Source: Hymenobacter armeniacus (lineage in GTDB: Bacteria > Bacteroidota > Bacteroidia > Cytophagales > Hymenobacteraceae). From it: a DNA stretch of 64,000 nucleotides. Position 1 is the first letter of the stretch. The number at the start of each line of letters is the position of its first letter. Of the stretch, positions 51,602 to 61,359 are shown piece after piece. Both the position numbers and the translations under genes were made by a program. The stretch is from contig NZ_JACXAC010000004.1 in the NCBI RefSeq assembly GCF_014699055.1, forward strand, positions 124,001 to 188,000, given 5' to 3'. A model generated the notes under the pieces. That model was not told the origin of the DNA. It saw only the letters and a program-made list of their open reading frames with translations, and did not search any database.

Positions 51602-51609
51602 TACATTTG
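51602..51609 (+). promoter_or_regulatory. Candidate -7 box of the gene at 51626
   Basis: TACATTTG matches TAnnTTTG, 16 bp upstream of the ATG. No clear -33. Confidence 0.45.
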
Positions 51610-51625
51610 AGGCTTATTATTTCTT

Positions 51626-53098
51626 ATGAGTCCCTCTGCTCGTTTATCTGCTGCTGCTGCAAATCCGGCCGATTCCCACCGTCGGGCGTTGCTTTTGCTG
51701 GCCGCGTTGCTGCTGGTTTCGGTCGTGATGGCTTTCATCACTACTAATACTTACGATTCGGGCGACAGCATCAAGCACTACTTGTTTGCGCGCTATGCTT
51801 TTCAGTACCCCATGAACTACATGGACTCGTGGGCCAAGCCGTTGTTTACGCTGCTGGCGTCGCCGGCCGCACAGGGCGGCTTCATCGGTATGAAGCTGTT
51901 TCAGTGCGCGATTGTGGCCCTATCGGCGTGGTGCGCCTACGTGGTGGCGCGCACCCTGCGGCTGCCCGCGCCGGAGCTGGCCATCGTGTTTGCCTACGCG
52001 TCGCCCGATTATTTCATCATCCAGTTTTCCGGGCTCACGGAGCCCTTGTTCGGCCTTATCCTGGTGGCCTCGGTGGCGCTGCTGATGACGGGCCGGCCCG
52101 GGTGGTCGGCGGCGCTGATTACCTGGCTGCCCTTTGTGCGGTCGGAAGGATTTATTCTGATTGGGCTGTGGGTGGTGTATTTTCTGTGGCGGCGGCAGTG
52201 GCGCTACCTGCCGCTGCTGGTGCTGGGCTACGCGGTGTATAGTGCGGTGGGAGCCGTGGTGCTGGGCGAGCCCGGCTGGGTGTTTGGCCACAACCCCTAC
52301 GCCACCAAATCGGTGTACGGGCACGGCGAGTGGGACCATTTTGTGTTCAGCCTGCCGGGCCTGCTGGGCTGGGTGGTGCTGTTTCTGGCGGTGGTGGGCG
52401 GCGTGCGCATGGCGCTCGACCTGCTGGACCCGGAGCTGCGGCAGCGCCGTTTGTTCAGCGCCGAGCTGTTGCTCGTTTACGGCAACATCTGCGTGTTCAT
52501 TGCGGCCCATACTATATTCTGGGGGGCGGGCTTGTTCAATTCCTTTGGCATGACGCGCGTGCTTGACGTGACGGTGCCGCTGTTTGCTGTGGTCGCACTC
52601 AATGGCCTGACTTGGCTCGTGCAACTGGGCAACACTCCGGCTGCTCAGCGGCGCATCCGCCTTGGGTGGGTGGCCGCTGCGGTGGTGTTTCTGTTTCTGG
52701 GCACCCGCCAGGGGTTCCGCTGGCGGCGCGACTTCACGCGCCCGCCCGACCAGGAAGTGGCCGAAAATGCTGCCGCCTGGATTCGCAAAACTTACGGGGA
52801 GGGCACCCGGCCGCTGGCCTACGAGTTCCCCTACGTGGCCGTGGCCACCAACAACGACTTTTTCGACGCCAAACAGCACCCCGATTTTCGCGCGCACGGC
52901 GACCAGCTGGCCGAGGTGCCCGTGGGCACGCTCATCGTGTGGGACGACTGGTTTTCGCGCACCGAAGGCTACGTGCAGTTGCCCATGCTGCGCCGCGACG
53001 CCCGGTTCCGGGAAATGTGGCACGACGCCCAGCCCCGCAACCGCTACCACCCGGAGCGCGACACCACGCAGGTCATTGTGTTTGAGCGGGTGCGCTAG
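51626..53098 (+). CDS. Polytopic membrane protein, GT-C glycosyltransferase-like
   Basis: A 490-residue protein with about ten hydrophobic segments and a soluble C-terminal part of about 110 residues. After the first helix there is an acidic loop NTYDSGDSIKHYLFARYAF, as in GT-C mannosyl- and arabinosyltransferases where an Asp pair in the first loop is catalytic (inference). SGLTEPLFGLILVASVALL and LITWLPFVRSEGFILIGLW also fit this fold. The C-terminal part (FPYVAVATNNDFFDAKQHPDF) looks periplasmic. Confidence 0.65.
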   Translation: MSPSARLSAAAANPADSHRRALLLLAALLLVSVVMAFITTNTYDSGDSIKHYLFARYAFQYPMNYMDSWAKPLFTLLASPAAQGGFIGMKLFQCAIVALSAWCAYVVARTLRLPAPELAIVFAYASPDYFIIQFSGLTEPLFGLILVASVALLMTGRPGWSAALITWLPFVRSEGFILIGLWVVYFLWRRQWRYLPLLVLGYAVYSAVGAVVLGEPGWVFGHNPYATKSVYGHGEWDHFVFSLPGLLGWVVLFLAVVGGVRMALDLLDPELRQRRLFSAELLLVYGNICVFIAAHTIFWGAGLFNSFGMTRVLDVTVPLFAVVALNGLTWLVQLGNTPAAQRRIRLGWVAAAVVFLFLGTRQGFRWRRDFTRPPDQEVAENAAAWIRKTYGEGTRPLAYEFPYVAVATNNDFFDAKQHPDFRAHGDQLAEVPVGTLIVWDDWFSRTEGYVQLPMLRRDARFREMWHDAQPRNRYHPERDTTQVIVFERVR

Positions 53099-53107
53099 CC
53101 CGGTGGC

Positions 53108-53821
53108 TTACTGGTGCTGCCGCAGGGTTTCTACCAGCACCCGAAAGTCTTTCGGGTAAGGCGCTTCCACGGCAATTTCTTCGCCGTTGAGGCCCGTGAA
53201 CTGCAGCCGGAGGGCGTGCAGCGCGAAACGCTTGATGAAGGGCTGCTCTTCTTCGCCTTCCTTCATGTTGAATTTCTTCTTCAACGAAGACAGGTAAAAG
53301 TCTTCGCCGCCGTAGTCTTTGTCGCCCACGATGGGCGCCTGCAAATACATCAGGTGCAGGCGAATCTGGTGCATGCGGCCGGTCACGGGCTCGCACAGCA
53401 TGAGGGCGTGGCGGGCGAAAGTTTCGAGGGTGGTGAAGTGCGTCTCGGCGGGCTTGCCCTTGTAGGCCAGGCGGGCCTTGCCGCGCGAAGTGGTTTCGAT
53501 GTTGCGCTCCACTACCTCGTCCTGTAGCTGCGGCGTGCCCCACACCACGGCGTGGTACTGCTTTTTCACCTCGCGGTTCTCGAACTGCATGGCGAGGTGA
53601 CGGTAGGCAGCCGGGTTTTTGGCGAAGGCCAGCGCGCCGCTGGTTTCACGGTCAAGCCGGTGGGCGGCCTGAATGTCGTCGTGGTGCTGACGGGCCAGGC
53701 GCAGCATGTTGGGCGCGCCGCCCACCCGCTCATCCAGCGTGGCCAGAAACGGGGGTTTGTTGACGACAACGTAGTCGTCGTTTTCAAAAATGACGAGGTC
53801 GGAGAAATGGGGAAGCTTCAT
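53108..53821 (-). CDS. RluA family pseudouridine synthase
   Basis: A 237-residue enzyme that isomerises uridine to pseudouridine in rRNA or tRNA. The catalytic Asp57 is in HRLDRETSGALAFAKN. NKPPFLATLDE, the GRMHQIRLHLMYLQAPIVGDKDYGG region and a C-terminal FALHALRLQF complete the fold. There is no N-terminal S4 domain. ATG at 53821 is used rather than 53848. It converges on the GT-C-like gene with only 9 bp between the stops. Confidence 0.92.
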   Translation of the reverse strand: MKLPHFSDLVIFENDDYVVVNKPPFLATLDERVGGAPNMLRLARQHHDDIQAAHRLDRETSGALAFAKNPAAYRHLAMQFENREVKKQYHAVVWGTPQLQDEVVERNIETTSRGKARLAYKGKPAETHFTTLETFARHALMLCEPVTGRMHQIRLHLMYLQAPIVGDKDYGGEDFYLSSLKKKFNMKEGEEEQPFIKRFALHALRLQFTGLNGEEIAVEAPYPKDFRVLVETLRQHQ

Positions 53822-53902
53822 ACGCAGCCCCAAAGGTACGGCGTGCAACCGGCGGGCGGGGAAGCCCCCTGCCGAACGCAGCCTCGGCAGGGGGGTGGAT
53901 GG

Positions 53903-54961
53903 CTAGCTGCCCGCGGCGCCTTTCGGCTTGCTCAGCTTGAATTCCAGCGTGGTGCCTTCGCCCACGGTGCTCTTCACTTTGATGGTGGACTTGTGCGCCT
54001 CCACAATGTGCTTGCTGATGGCCAGGCCCAGCCCGGAGCCGCCGGACTCGCGCGAGCGGCTTTTGTCGATGCGGTAAAAACGCTCGAAAATGCGGTTTTG
54101 GTGTTCGGGGGCAATGCCGGTGCCGTCGTCGCGCACGGCAATGCGCACGCCCCGGCTGCCTTCGATGAGGGCCACCACCACGCGGCCGTTGTCGCGGCCG
54201 TATTTGATGGCATTGTCCACCAAGTTCACCAGCACTTGCCGGATGCGGTTGCGGTCGGCCACCACGGGCAGCTCGGCGGGCAGGTTGGGCGGAAACAGCT
54301 CCAGGGTGGTGCCCCGCCGGGCGGCCTGCTGCTCCAGCAGCTCGAATATTTCGCGCACCAGCGCCACCAGGTCGAAGCGCTGGCGGCGCATGCGCACCAC
54401 GCCTTTTTCGAGCTGCGCAATGGTGACGAGGTCCTGCACCAGCGCGTCGAGCGTATCGAGGCTGGCGGCGGCTTTAGTCAGGAACTTGCGCCGGGTGGGG
54501 GCGTCGATGTCGCCGTCTTCGTTGTCGAGAATGGTGTGCACAAAGCCCTGGGCGGCGAACAGCGGCGTCTTGAGCTCGTGCGACACGTCGGCCAGAAACT
54601 CGCGGCGCAGGGCCTGCAGGCGCACCAGCTCGTCCAGCTCCTGCTGGCGCCGCTCGGCCATGAGCAGTATTTCGTCGCGCACGCGCTTCACCGGCTCGGG
54701 CCGAAAGAGAAACTTGCTGCTGAGCTTCTTGAATTCCTTGCGCTTGATGTGTTCCAGGCCCGCGTAGATGCCGTTGATTTCGCGAAAAATCAGGGCTTCA
54801 AACGATAGGTACACCAGCAGAAAACACGCCGCCACCGTGACGCCCGCTGCCAGAAACGCCTCCCGGAACGGCAGCGTGGGGCCGATGCGGGCGTAGGTGG
54901 TGAGCACGCCCGCCACCAGCAGCGCAATCAGAATGGCAATGGTGCGAGAAGAGAGGTTCAT
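53903..54961 (-). CDS. Sensor histidine kinase, PhoR-like
   Basis: A 352-residue membrane kinase. Two N-terminal helices (TIAILIALLVAGVLTTYA and FLAAGVTVAACFLLVYLSF) leave almost no periplasmic sensor, and a short linker follows. The phosphorylated His128 is in FLADVSHELKTPL. The ATPase domain has NLVDNAIKYG (N box), DDGTGI (G1), FERFYRIDKSRSRESGGSGLGLAIS (F and G2). It is the partner of the response regulator just upstream; ATG 54961 is chosen as the codon before the first helix. Confidence 0.93.
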   Translation of the reverse strand: MNLSSRTIAILIALLVAGVLTTYARIGPTLPFREAFLAAGVTVAACFLLVYLSFEALIFREINGIYAGLEHIKRKEFKKLSSKFLFRPEPVKRVRDEILLMAERRQQELDELVRLQALRREFLADVSHELKTPLFAAQGFVHTILDNEDGDIDAPTRRKFLTKAAASLDTLDALVQDLVTIAQLEKGVVRMRRQRFDLVALVREIFELLEQQAARRGTTLELFPPNLPAELPVVADRNRIRQVLVNLVDNAIKYGRDNGRVVVALIEGSRGVRIAVRDDGTGIAPEHQNRIFERFYRIDKSRSRESGGSGLGLAISKHIVEAHKSTIKVKSTVGEGTTLEFKLSKPKGAAGS

Positions 54962-54983
54962 TGGGATAGTAAAATAATTGAAA

Positions 54984-55082
54984 AAGCACGTCGTGCAGCG
55001 CGCAGCGAAGCATCTTGCGTGCAATAGTAAATAATTACTGCCTGCGGGAAAGATGCTTTGCTGCGCGCTGCATGACGTGCTT
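54984..55082. repeat. Inverted-repeat element, family B variant
   Basis: AAGCACGTCGTGCAGC... (54984-55019) and its inverted copy (55045-55082) match with a few mismatches around an AT-rich centre. It lies between the response regulator stop (55105) and the kinase start (54961). Confidence 0.85.
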
Positions 55083-55104
55083 TCGTCAGCACATGCTGCC
55101 GGAC

Positions 55105-55800
<696 letters not shown>

Positions 55801-55837
55801 GGCGTTACGGGCTTAAGTGAAGCAAGGGTTGCGCCTG

Positions 55838-55845
55838 CAAAAGTA
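55838..55845 (-). promoter_or_regulatory. Candidate -7 box of the response regulator
   Basis: The minus strand reads TACTTTTG, matching TAnnTTTG, 37 bp upstream of the ATG at 55800. Confidence 0.45.
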
Positions 55846-55875
55846 CCGCTCTCCGCGGCCCGCCCGATGTTACGA

Positions 55876-56565
55876 TTATGTGACGCCGCCCGCCGGAGCG
55901 AGTGGGCCGGCCGGTGAGGACACCACCGGGTTCACGCACAAGGCCACCGTGTACAGCACGTTGGTGAAGATGTAGAGCAGGCCGTGAATGGCCCACACCT
56001 GTATGCTCAGTTCCCGCGAAAGGCTGAGCACGTAGTTGCTGGACAAGAAAATGAAGATGTTGCTGAGAAAATAGAGCAACAGCGCCGCCGACACCCACAG
56101 CATGGGCTCGCGCTCCAGCCGGCGGCTAATGGTTTGCCGCGTGGCCTCGCGCTGAAAGTAAACGCCCACAAAAACCAGCACCAGCACGCTCTCGATGAAG
56201 TGCTGCACCGGGCTGAATTGCATGGTGTCGAGCCGCGGCGAGTAGGTGAGCGCCGACCCCAGCAGGAACCCGATGAGCAGCAGCGGAATCAGGCGGCTCA
56301 GGGCCGAGGGCCGCAGCGCCCGCCGGTACATGAGGGCCAGGAAAGTGAACTCGATGGCCGTATCAATCGGGGCCAGGAACAGGTTGGGCCGATGGAAATA
56401 GCCCAAGGTGCGCGACGCAATTTCCATCAGCAAGCAGGCCACCAGCAGCGGCACCAGGTAGCGCGGGGCGGGCCCCAGCCGCCGGTAGCGCCACAGCCCC
56501 ACGAGCGTAGCCACGACGACGGGAACGACCGAGAATTCGAGAATGAATTGCTGAACGGATTTCAT
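55876..56565 (-). CDS. Polytopic membrane protein of unknown function
   Basis: A 229-residue protein with about seven hydrophobic segments (FSVVPVVVATLVGLW, YLVPLLVACLLMEIASRTLGYF, LIPLLLIGFLLGSALTY, ESVLVLVFVGVYF, MLWVSAALLLYFLSNIFIFL, IHGLLYIFTNVLYTVALCV). The arrangement of seven helices resembles 7TM sensor-type proteins of the phylum, which often sit beside two-component genes as here. That is inference. ATG at 56565 is used; earlier codons are in a poor context. Confidence 0.6.
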   Translation of the reverse strand: MKSVQQFILEFSVVPVVVATLVGLWRYRRLGPAPRYLVPLLVACLLMEIASRTLGYFHRPNLFLAPIDTAIEFTFLALMYRRALRPSALSRLIPLLLIGFLLGSALTYSPRLDTMQFSPVQHFIESVLVLVFVGVYFQREATRQTISRRLEREPMLWVSAALLLYFLSNIFIFLSSNYVLSLSRELSIQVWAIHGLLYIFTNVLYTVALCVNPVVSSPAGPLAPAGGVT

Positions 56566-56689
56566 TAGGTGAGGCGTAACGCGCACCGCGCTAGCGCAAA
56601 AGAGAAATCCGTAGATGAGAAATGGCAATGCCTGCTTCAGGCCATGTAATGGCCGGTGGCAAAGCCGTTGAGTACGCGCAAAGGTTGAG

Positions 56690-57505
56690 CTAATTTACGA
56701 GGTTCAGCCGCGACTTCAGGCCCTGGTAGCGCACCATGTCCACTTTCACCGTGCCCACAAACATTTCGGCCTGAAACAGCACCGGAATCTTGTTACGGTC
56801 GTCGGAAAAGTACACCGAAATGGCGTTTTCGCCCCGAAATAGCTTGTTGTTCGGCATCTTGGGCACCAGCTTGAAGGCGCGCACGTCGCCGGCCTTGGTT
56901 TCCACCACTTCGCGGCCTTTGAACACCACTTCCAACATGAAGTTGTCGCCGTCGAAGTAGCCGGGTACGCGCACCACGTCGCCCACCTTCATGCGCTCAA
57001 AGTTGAGGGTGCGCAGGTAATAGAAGCCGCTCACCAGCTCCAGGGTGTTGTTGGCCACCTTCACGGTGCTGCGGGCGTTGTTGTGGGTGTGGTCGGTCAC
57101 CTCGGCCACGTCGCGCAGGTGGTCGAATTCCACGGTTTCCTTTTTGCGGTAGTTCTTCTCGGCAATCTCGCGCTGCGCGCGGATGGGCAGGATGCTGGTG
57201 GTGTCGATGTAGGCGCGCCACTGGTCGCGAATGCGCAGAAAAAAGTCGAACGACCCCGTGGTTTTGCCGCTCACCGTGGCCTTGTAACAGGGCCGGTCGT
57301 TGATGCGCTCCAGGCTGCCGCCGGTTTCCACGGTGGCCTCGCCGCCGTTGATGAGGCCGTAGTGCACGGTGTACTTAATGACTTCACCGCGCCCGAAGCT
57401 GGACTGCGGAACGTTGCGCACGGCATCGCCGGGCCCCAGGGCCAGTTGCGCCGAGGCCAGTAAGAAGAGGATAACGGGGGTAAAAATGAGCCAGCGGCGG
57501 TTCAT
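56690..57505 (-). CDS. DUF3108 family exported protein
   Basis: A 271-residue protein with a signal peptide (WLIFTPVILFLLASAQLA). DUF3108 signatures are FGRGEVIKYTVHYGLINGGEATVE, FFLRIRDQWRAYIDTTSILPIRAQREIAEKNYRKKETVEFDH and a C-terminal NKIPVLFQAEMFVGTVKVDMV. It probably works in the periplasm; the function is unknown. The signal peptide fixes the ATG at 57505. Confidence 0.88.
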   Translation of the reverse strand: MNRRWLIFTPVILFLLASAQLALGPGDAVRNVPQSSFGRGEVIKYTVHYGLINGGEATVETGGSLERINDRPCYKATVSGKTTGSFDFFLRIRDQWRAYIDTTSILPIRAQREIAEKNYRKKETVEFDHLRDVAEVTDHTHNNARSTVKVANNTLELVSGFYYLRTLNFERMKVGDVVRVPGYFDGDNFMLEVVFKGREVVETKAGDVRAFKLVPKMPNNKLFRGENAISVYFSDDRNKIPVLFQAEMFVGTVKVDMVRYQGLKSRLNLVN

Positions 57506-57568
57506 AACGGAATAAGTAGAAGTAACGATTACAGCCATAGACAAACGCAATGCCAGCCAAAGCATTCC

Positions 57569-57576
57569 CAAAGATA
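57569..57576 (-). promoter_or_regulatory. Candidate -7 box of the DUF3108 gene
   Basis: The minus strand reads TATCTTTG (TAnnTTTG), 63 bp upstream of the ATG and next to the recA terminator. Confidence 0.45.
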
Positions 57577-57583
57577 CGGACGT

Positions 57584-57617
57584 AAAAAAAGCCCGTTGCG
57601 GATGGCAACGGGCTTTC
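57584..57617 (-). terminator. recA terminator
   Basis: AGCCCGTTGC (57590-57599) pairs with GCAACGGGCT (57605-57614); on the minus strand a T-run follows. It is 23 bp after the recA stop. Confidence 0.85.
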
Positions 57618-57639
57618 ATTCTTACCGGGTCCGGCACGC

Positions 57640-58737
57640 TTAGAGCGTGTCTTCGCCGTCTTCCGGGCCCGCCATGTCCACGGGGATAACGTCGGCGTCG
57701 CCCTTGGCCATGGTCCGGATTTTGGCTTCGATTTCGTCGGCCAGCTCGGGGTTGTCGAGCAGCAGCGTCTTCACGGCTTCGCGGCCCTGGCCGATTTTCT
57801 GGTCGCCGTAGCTGAACCACGAGCCCGACTTGGCAATGATGCCCATGTCGACGCCAAGGTCCACGATTTCGCCGACTTTGGAGATGCCCTGGCCGTAGAT
57901 GATGTCGAACTCGACCACCTTGAAGGGCGGGGCCACTTTGTTCTTCACCACCTTCACCTTGGTGCGGTTGCCGGTCACGTTGTCCTTGTCTTCCTTGATT
58001 TGGCCAATGCGACGGATGTCGAGGCGCACGGAAGCGTAGAATTTCAGGGCGTTACCGCCGGTCGTGGTTTCGGGCGAGCCGAACATCACGCCGATTTTCT
58101 CACGCAGCTGGTTGATGAAAATGCAGGCGCAACCGGTCTTGTTGATGGTGCCGGTGAGCTTGCGCAGGGCCTGGCTCATGAGGCGGGCGTGCAGGCCCAC
58201 TTTCGAGTCGCCCATGTCGCCTTCAAGTTCGCCTTTCGGCACAAGGGCCGCCACGGAGTCGATGACGATGATGTCAATCGCACCCGATGAAATCAGCTGG
58301 TCGGCGATTTCGAGGGCTTGTTCGCCGTTATCGGGCTGGGCGATGAGCAGGTTGGTGGTGTCGATGCCGAGTTTCTCGGCGTAGGATTTGTCGAAAGCGT
58401 GCTCGGCGTCGATGAAGGCCGCCATGCCGCCTTTCTTCTGCGCCTCGGCAATCATGTGCATGGTTAGGGTCGTCTTACCCGACGATTCCGGACCGTAAAT
58501 TTCAATCACGCGGCCGCGGGGCACGCCGCCAATGCCCAGAGCAATGTCGAGCGAGAGCGAACCGGTGCTGATGCTCGGGATGTCGCCAACTTTGTTGTCG
58601 CTGAGCTTCATCACGGTGCCTTTGCCGTAGGCTTTGTCCAGCTTATCGAGCGTGAGCTGGAGGGCTTTCATTTTTTCGGCTGCGACGTTGGTCTCCGCCT
58701 TGTCGGCTTTCGAGGCCTTTTCGGTAGCTACTGCCAT
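57640..58737 (-). CDS. recA: Recombinase A
   Basis: A 365-residue RecA, the ATP-dependent strand-exchange protein. Walker A is GPESSGKTT (82-90), Walker [13 protein letters not shown], and loop L2 lies in [23 protein letters not shown] longer N-terminal extension (about residues 1-20, [15 protein letters not shown]) and an acidic tail [10 protein letters not shown] are usual for the phylum. The ATG at 58737 fits. Confidence 0.98.
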   Translation of the reverse strand: MAVATEKASKADKAETNVAAEKMKALQLTLDKLDKAYGKGTVMKLSDNKVGDIPSISTGSLSLDIALGIGGVPRGRVIEIYGPESSGKTTLTMHMIAEAQKKGGMAAFIDAEHAFDKSYAEKLGIDTTNLLIAQPDNGEQALEIADQLISSGAIDIIVIDSVAALVPKGELEGDMGDSKVGLHARLMSQALRKLTGTINKTGCACIFINQLREKIGVMFGSPETTTGGNALKFYASVRLDIRRIGQIKEDKDNVTGNRTKVKVVKNKVAPPFKVVEFDIIYGQGISKVGEIVDLGVDMGIIAKSGSWFSYGDQKIGQGREAVKTLLLDNPELADEIEAKIRTMAKGDADVIPVDMAGPEDGEDTL

Positions 58738-58765
58738 GGGGTTGGGAAAAAGGAATTAGGTTTGG

Positions 58766-58794
58766 TAAAGTTAAGGGTTTTGGCGACGTCGCAA
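58766..58794 (-). promoter_or_regulatory. Candidate recA promoter
   Basis: The minus strand has TTG (58794-58792), an 18-bp spacer, then TAACTTTA (58773-58766), one base off TAnnTTTG, 28 bp upstream of the ATG. No LexA-type box was recognised. Confidence 0.5.
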
Positions 58795-58897
58795 TCAGAT
58801 AATTCTATTCCTTGGTTAAAACTTCGGAAAGGCCCTTTTGCGACGGCTTTTTCTAACACAGAGCCCACCGGAATCGTGCCGTAGAAAGCGGAAATAT

Positions 58898-60142
58898 ATG
58901 AGGAATTATCTAAGAATTTTAGTTGGCCTTGTGGCTGTGCTAATTAGAGTGGAAACAGCGCAGGCGCAACTGGACAATCGGGCGTTTTACCAGGAGGCGC
59001 CGGGGCTCACCCGCAACACGGTTTATGCGGTTGACCCCGAGCACGACCGGAAATGGCGGCGCACCGACTTGGGCGATACCATCGAAATAAAACAGCCGGA
59101 GGCCGGCAGCTTGCTGCTTTCCTTCAAAGCCTTCACCTTCTTTAAGGACAACGAATACTTTAATAAGATTGTCGACGGGTATACCCTGTATGGCACGCAG
59201 CTAAATCCCCAACTGGTGTATTATCCCATCAAAGACCTGCGGCTGGAGGGCGGCGTGTTTTTGTGGAAGGACTTTGGCAACCCGGTGCTGCAGCAGGTGC
59301 GGCCCACGTTTCGGGCCACCTGGACGGTGGGCAAGCAGCAAATCATTTTGGGCAACATTCGGCCTCATCTGGCCCACAATTACATCGAGCCGATGTTCAA
59401 CTTCGAGCGCGTGATGCTGAACCCGCTGGAAGAAGGCATTCAGGTGCGCTACCAGGGCACGCGGCTGTTTGTGGACCAATGGGTGGACTGGCAGCGCCAG
59501 CAGTACCGCTACAGCAACTACCAGGAAGAAGTGGCGGGCGGCATCAGCAGCAGCTACCGCATCAGTCCTGACGGCAGCCGCTGGACGGTAGCCATTCCGT
59601 TTCAGTTCACCGCCATTCACCACGGCGGACAAATCGATACGCTGAACAAGCCGCTGCAAACGGCCTTCAACGAAGCCCTTGGGCTGGAAGCGCGCTACCG
59701 CATGGACGGCGCCACCGTGCAGGCCGTGCGCTTCAACGGCTACGTGCTGGGCTTTCAGGACTATTCATTCACCGCCGGCCAGTTTCCTTACAAGTACGGG
59801 CGGGGCCTGTACCTGAACGGCACCCTTGAAACCCGCTTCGCGGACGTAATGCTGAGCTATTGGCAGGGCTCGCGCTTCATCTCGCCCCTGGGCGGCGATT
59901 TGTACCAGGGCGCCTCGCGCACGGTGTCGAACCCCGATTTTCTGGACCCGGAGCGCAAAATCGTAATGCTGCGGCTGCTGCGTGATTTTCGCATCGGCGA
60001 CGCGGCGGCGCTCACGGCGCGGGCCGAGCCCTTGTTCGACCTCAACGCCAAGCTGCTCGACTACTCGTTTGCCATGTACCTGAACGTGCGCACCGAGTGG
60101 CTGCTGGGCAACCTGAGCAAGCGCGTGCGGGTGGGGCAGTAG
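58898..60142 (+). CDS. Exported beta-rich protein of unknown function
   Basis: A 414-residue protein with a signal peptide (YLRILVGLVAVLIRVETAQAQ). The mature part is rich in aromatic residues and alternating strands (LLLSFKAFTFFKDNEYFNKIVDGYTLYG, WVDWQRQQYRYSNYQEEVAGG, AGQFPYKYGRGLYLNGTLETRFADVMLSYWQG). The last strand YLNVRTEWLLGNLSKRVRVG suggests an outer-membrane barrel or a beta-sandwich. No family is recognised. A purine-rich GCGGAAATAT precedes the ATG. Confidence 0.65.
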   Translation: MRNYLRILVGLVAVLIRVETAQAQLDNRAFYQEAPGLTRNTVYAVDPEHDRKWRRTDLGDTIEIKQPEAGSLLLSFKAFTFFKDNEYFNKIVDGYTLYGTQLNPQLVYYPIKDLRLEGGVFLWKDFGNPVLQQVRPTFRATWTVGKQQIILGNIRPHLAHNYIEPMFNFERVMLNPLEEGIQVRYQGTRLFVDQWVDWQRQQYRYSNYQEEVAGGISSSYRISPDGSRWTVAIPFQFTAIHHGGQIDTLNKPLQTAFNEALGLEARYRMDGATVQAVRFNGYVLGFQDYSFTAGQFPYKYGRGLYLNGTLETRFADVMLSYWQGSRFISPLGGDLYQGASRTVSNPDFLDPERKIVMLRLLRDFRIGDAAALTARAEPLFDLNAKLLDYSFAMYLNVRTEWLLGNLSKRVRVGQ

Positions 60143-60691
60143 CTACTCGTCGCGCGAGAGCCAGAAGCGGCGGATGTTGCTCGTGGCCTCGGTGGCCCGG
60201 AACCATTGCGGGCGTTTGGGCGGGGCTTCGGGCCGAAAGCCGGCGGCTTTGGCCACGGCCTGCCCGCGGGCGTTGTCGACGAAGCAGCGAATGAGCAGCT
60301 TCTGGCTGCCCACGGGCCCAAAGCCGAAGTCGATGACGGCATGCAGGGCCTCGCGGGCAAAGCCGTGGCCTTCGGCCGCCGCCGCCAGGTAGTAGCCAAT
60401 TTCGGCCTGCCCGCGGGACTGGGGCATCAGGCAGATATCGCCCAGATAGTCCTGCGTGGCGCGGTGCCAGATGCCAAACACGTAGAAACGGCCCGATTCC
60501 CAGTCCTGCGCAAAGGCCTGCAGGGCCGTGGTGGCATCGGCGGGCACCCGCACGGCCTGCAGCCGGTCGGGGAAGGAGGTGCGAAACCGGGCCCGGTCGG
60601 CATCGAGCAGCGCGAAGAAGGCGCGGGCGTCGGCCGGCTCGTAGGGGCGCAGGCACAGGCGGGCGGTATACAGCGGGGTGCGGGGCAACAT
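60143..60691 (-). CDS. GNAT N-acetyltransferase, RimJ/RimL-like
   Basis: A 182-residue protein. It follows the GNAT layout: LYTARLCLRPYEPADARAFFALL at the N-terminus, then GICLMPQSRGQAEIGYYLAAAAEGHGFAREALHAVIDFGF, with the acetyl-CoA loop degenerate (AAAAEGHGFAREA), and the end VDNARGQAVAKAAGFRPE. It could modify a protein N-terminus or a small molecule. It converges on the preceding gene with the stop codons abutting. Confidence 0.87.
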   Translation of the reverse strand: MLPRTPLYTARLCLRPYEPADARAFFALLDADRARFRTSFPDRLQAVRVPADATTALQAFAQDWESGRFYVFGIWHRATQDYLGDICLMPQSRGQAEIGYYLAAAAEGHGFAREALHAVIDFGFGPVGSQKLLIRCFVDNARGQAVAKAAGFRPEAPPKRPQWFRATEATSNIRRFWLSRDE

Positions 60692-60743
60692 GGCTGCAAA
60701 TGCGGCAAAAGCGCCGCCGAAGAAGTGGAAGGAGGCCCCGAAA

Positions 60744-60776
60744 AAACAAAAGCCGCCTCCGATGCAGAAGCGGCTT
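60744..60776 (-). terminator. Terminator of the gene at 60797
   Basis: AAGCCGC (60750-60756) pairs with GCGGCTT (60770-60776); the minus strand then has a T-rich tract. Confidence 0.6.
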
Positions 60777-60796
60777 CGCTCGCTAGGACGGGCCGG

Positions 60797-61222
60797 CTAT
60801 TTATTCACGCCCACGTACTGGCTGGGGCTGCCCAGCGCCTGCTGGGTGCGCATCACGTTTACCTGCCGGGCGGCTTCGTTGAAGAACTCAAGGCGGCGAA
60901 TGAGCATTTCCTTCGTCAGCACGCGGCCCTCGGGCGTGCGCATGGTGCCGCGCTTGTCGGCCAGCACGCGCTGCATGGCGGCCAGGGTCTGGCCCTCGTG
61001 CTTCATGAACTGCTGCTGAAACTCGGCCAGCCGCGCCACGCCGCTGGCGGTGAGCACGAAATCTTCGCCGGCGCCCTGGTTCAGCACCTCACACAGCACG
61101 TATACCTCAATGGGCAGGCTGGTTTCGAGGGCGGTGGTGCGCAGGTCGAGGCCGGCGGCCAGAGCGTCGAGGATGATGCGCACGTTGCGCTCAAATTGCT
61201 GGTAATAGGCTTGGGCTTCCAT
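60797..61222 (-). CDS. Small soluble protein of unknown function
   Basis: A 141-residue protein, probably all-helical (YYQQFERNVRIILDALAAG, GVARLAEFQQQFMKHEGQTLAAMQRVLADK, MLIRRLEFFNEAARQVNVM). No signal peptide or membrane segment. I do not recognise a family. A family B element lies upstream, between it and the MoxR gene. Confidence 0.6.
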   Translation of the reverse strand: MEAQAYYQQFERNVRIILDALAAGLDLRTTALETSLPIEVYVLCEVLNQGAGEDFVLTASGVARLAEFQQQFMKHEGQTLAAMQRVLADKRGTMRTPEGRVLTKEMLIRRLEFFNEAARQVNVMRTQQALGSPSQYVGVNK

Positions 61223-61253
61223 TCTGAACTAATGTCTTTGCAGCTACAAAGAA

Positions 61254-61343
61254 CGTCATGCTGAGCAAAGCCGAGGCATCTCTACTGTCGGAGTAAATAA
61301 TTACTCACCCGGCAGAGATGCTTCGGCTTCGCTCAGCATGACA
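61254..61343. repeat. Inverted-repeat element, family B copy 2
   Basis: CGTCATGCTGAGCAAAGC... (61254-61288) and its inverted copy (61311-61343) surround an AT-rich centre TAAATAATTA. It lies 17 bp after the MoxR stop. Confidence 0.9.
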
Positions 61344-61359
61344 GTTATACTACTCATTC

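Noticed and set aside
58738-58897. LexA box at recA
   Set aside because: No palindromic operator of a known LexA type was visible; only a standard-looking promoter.
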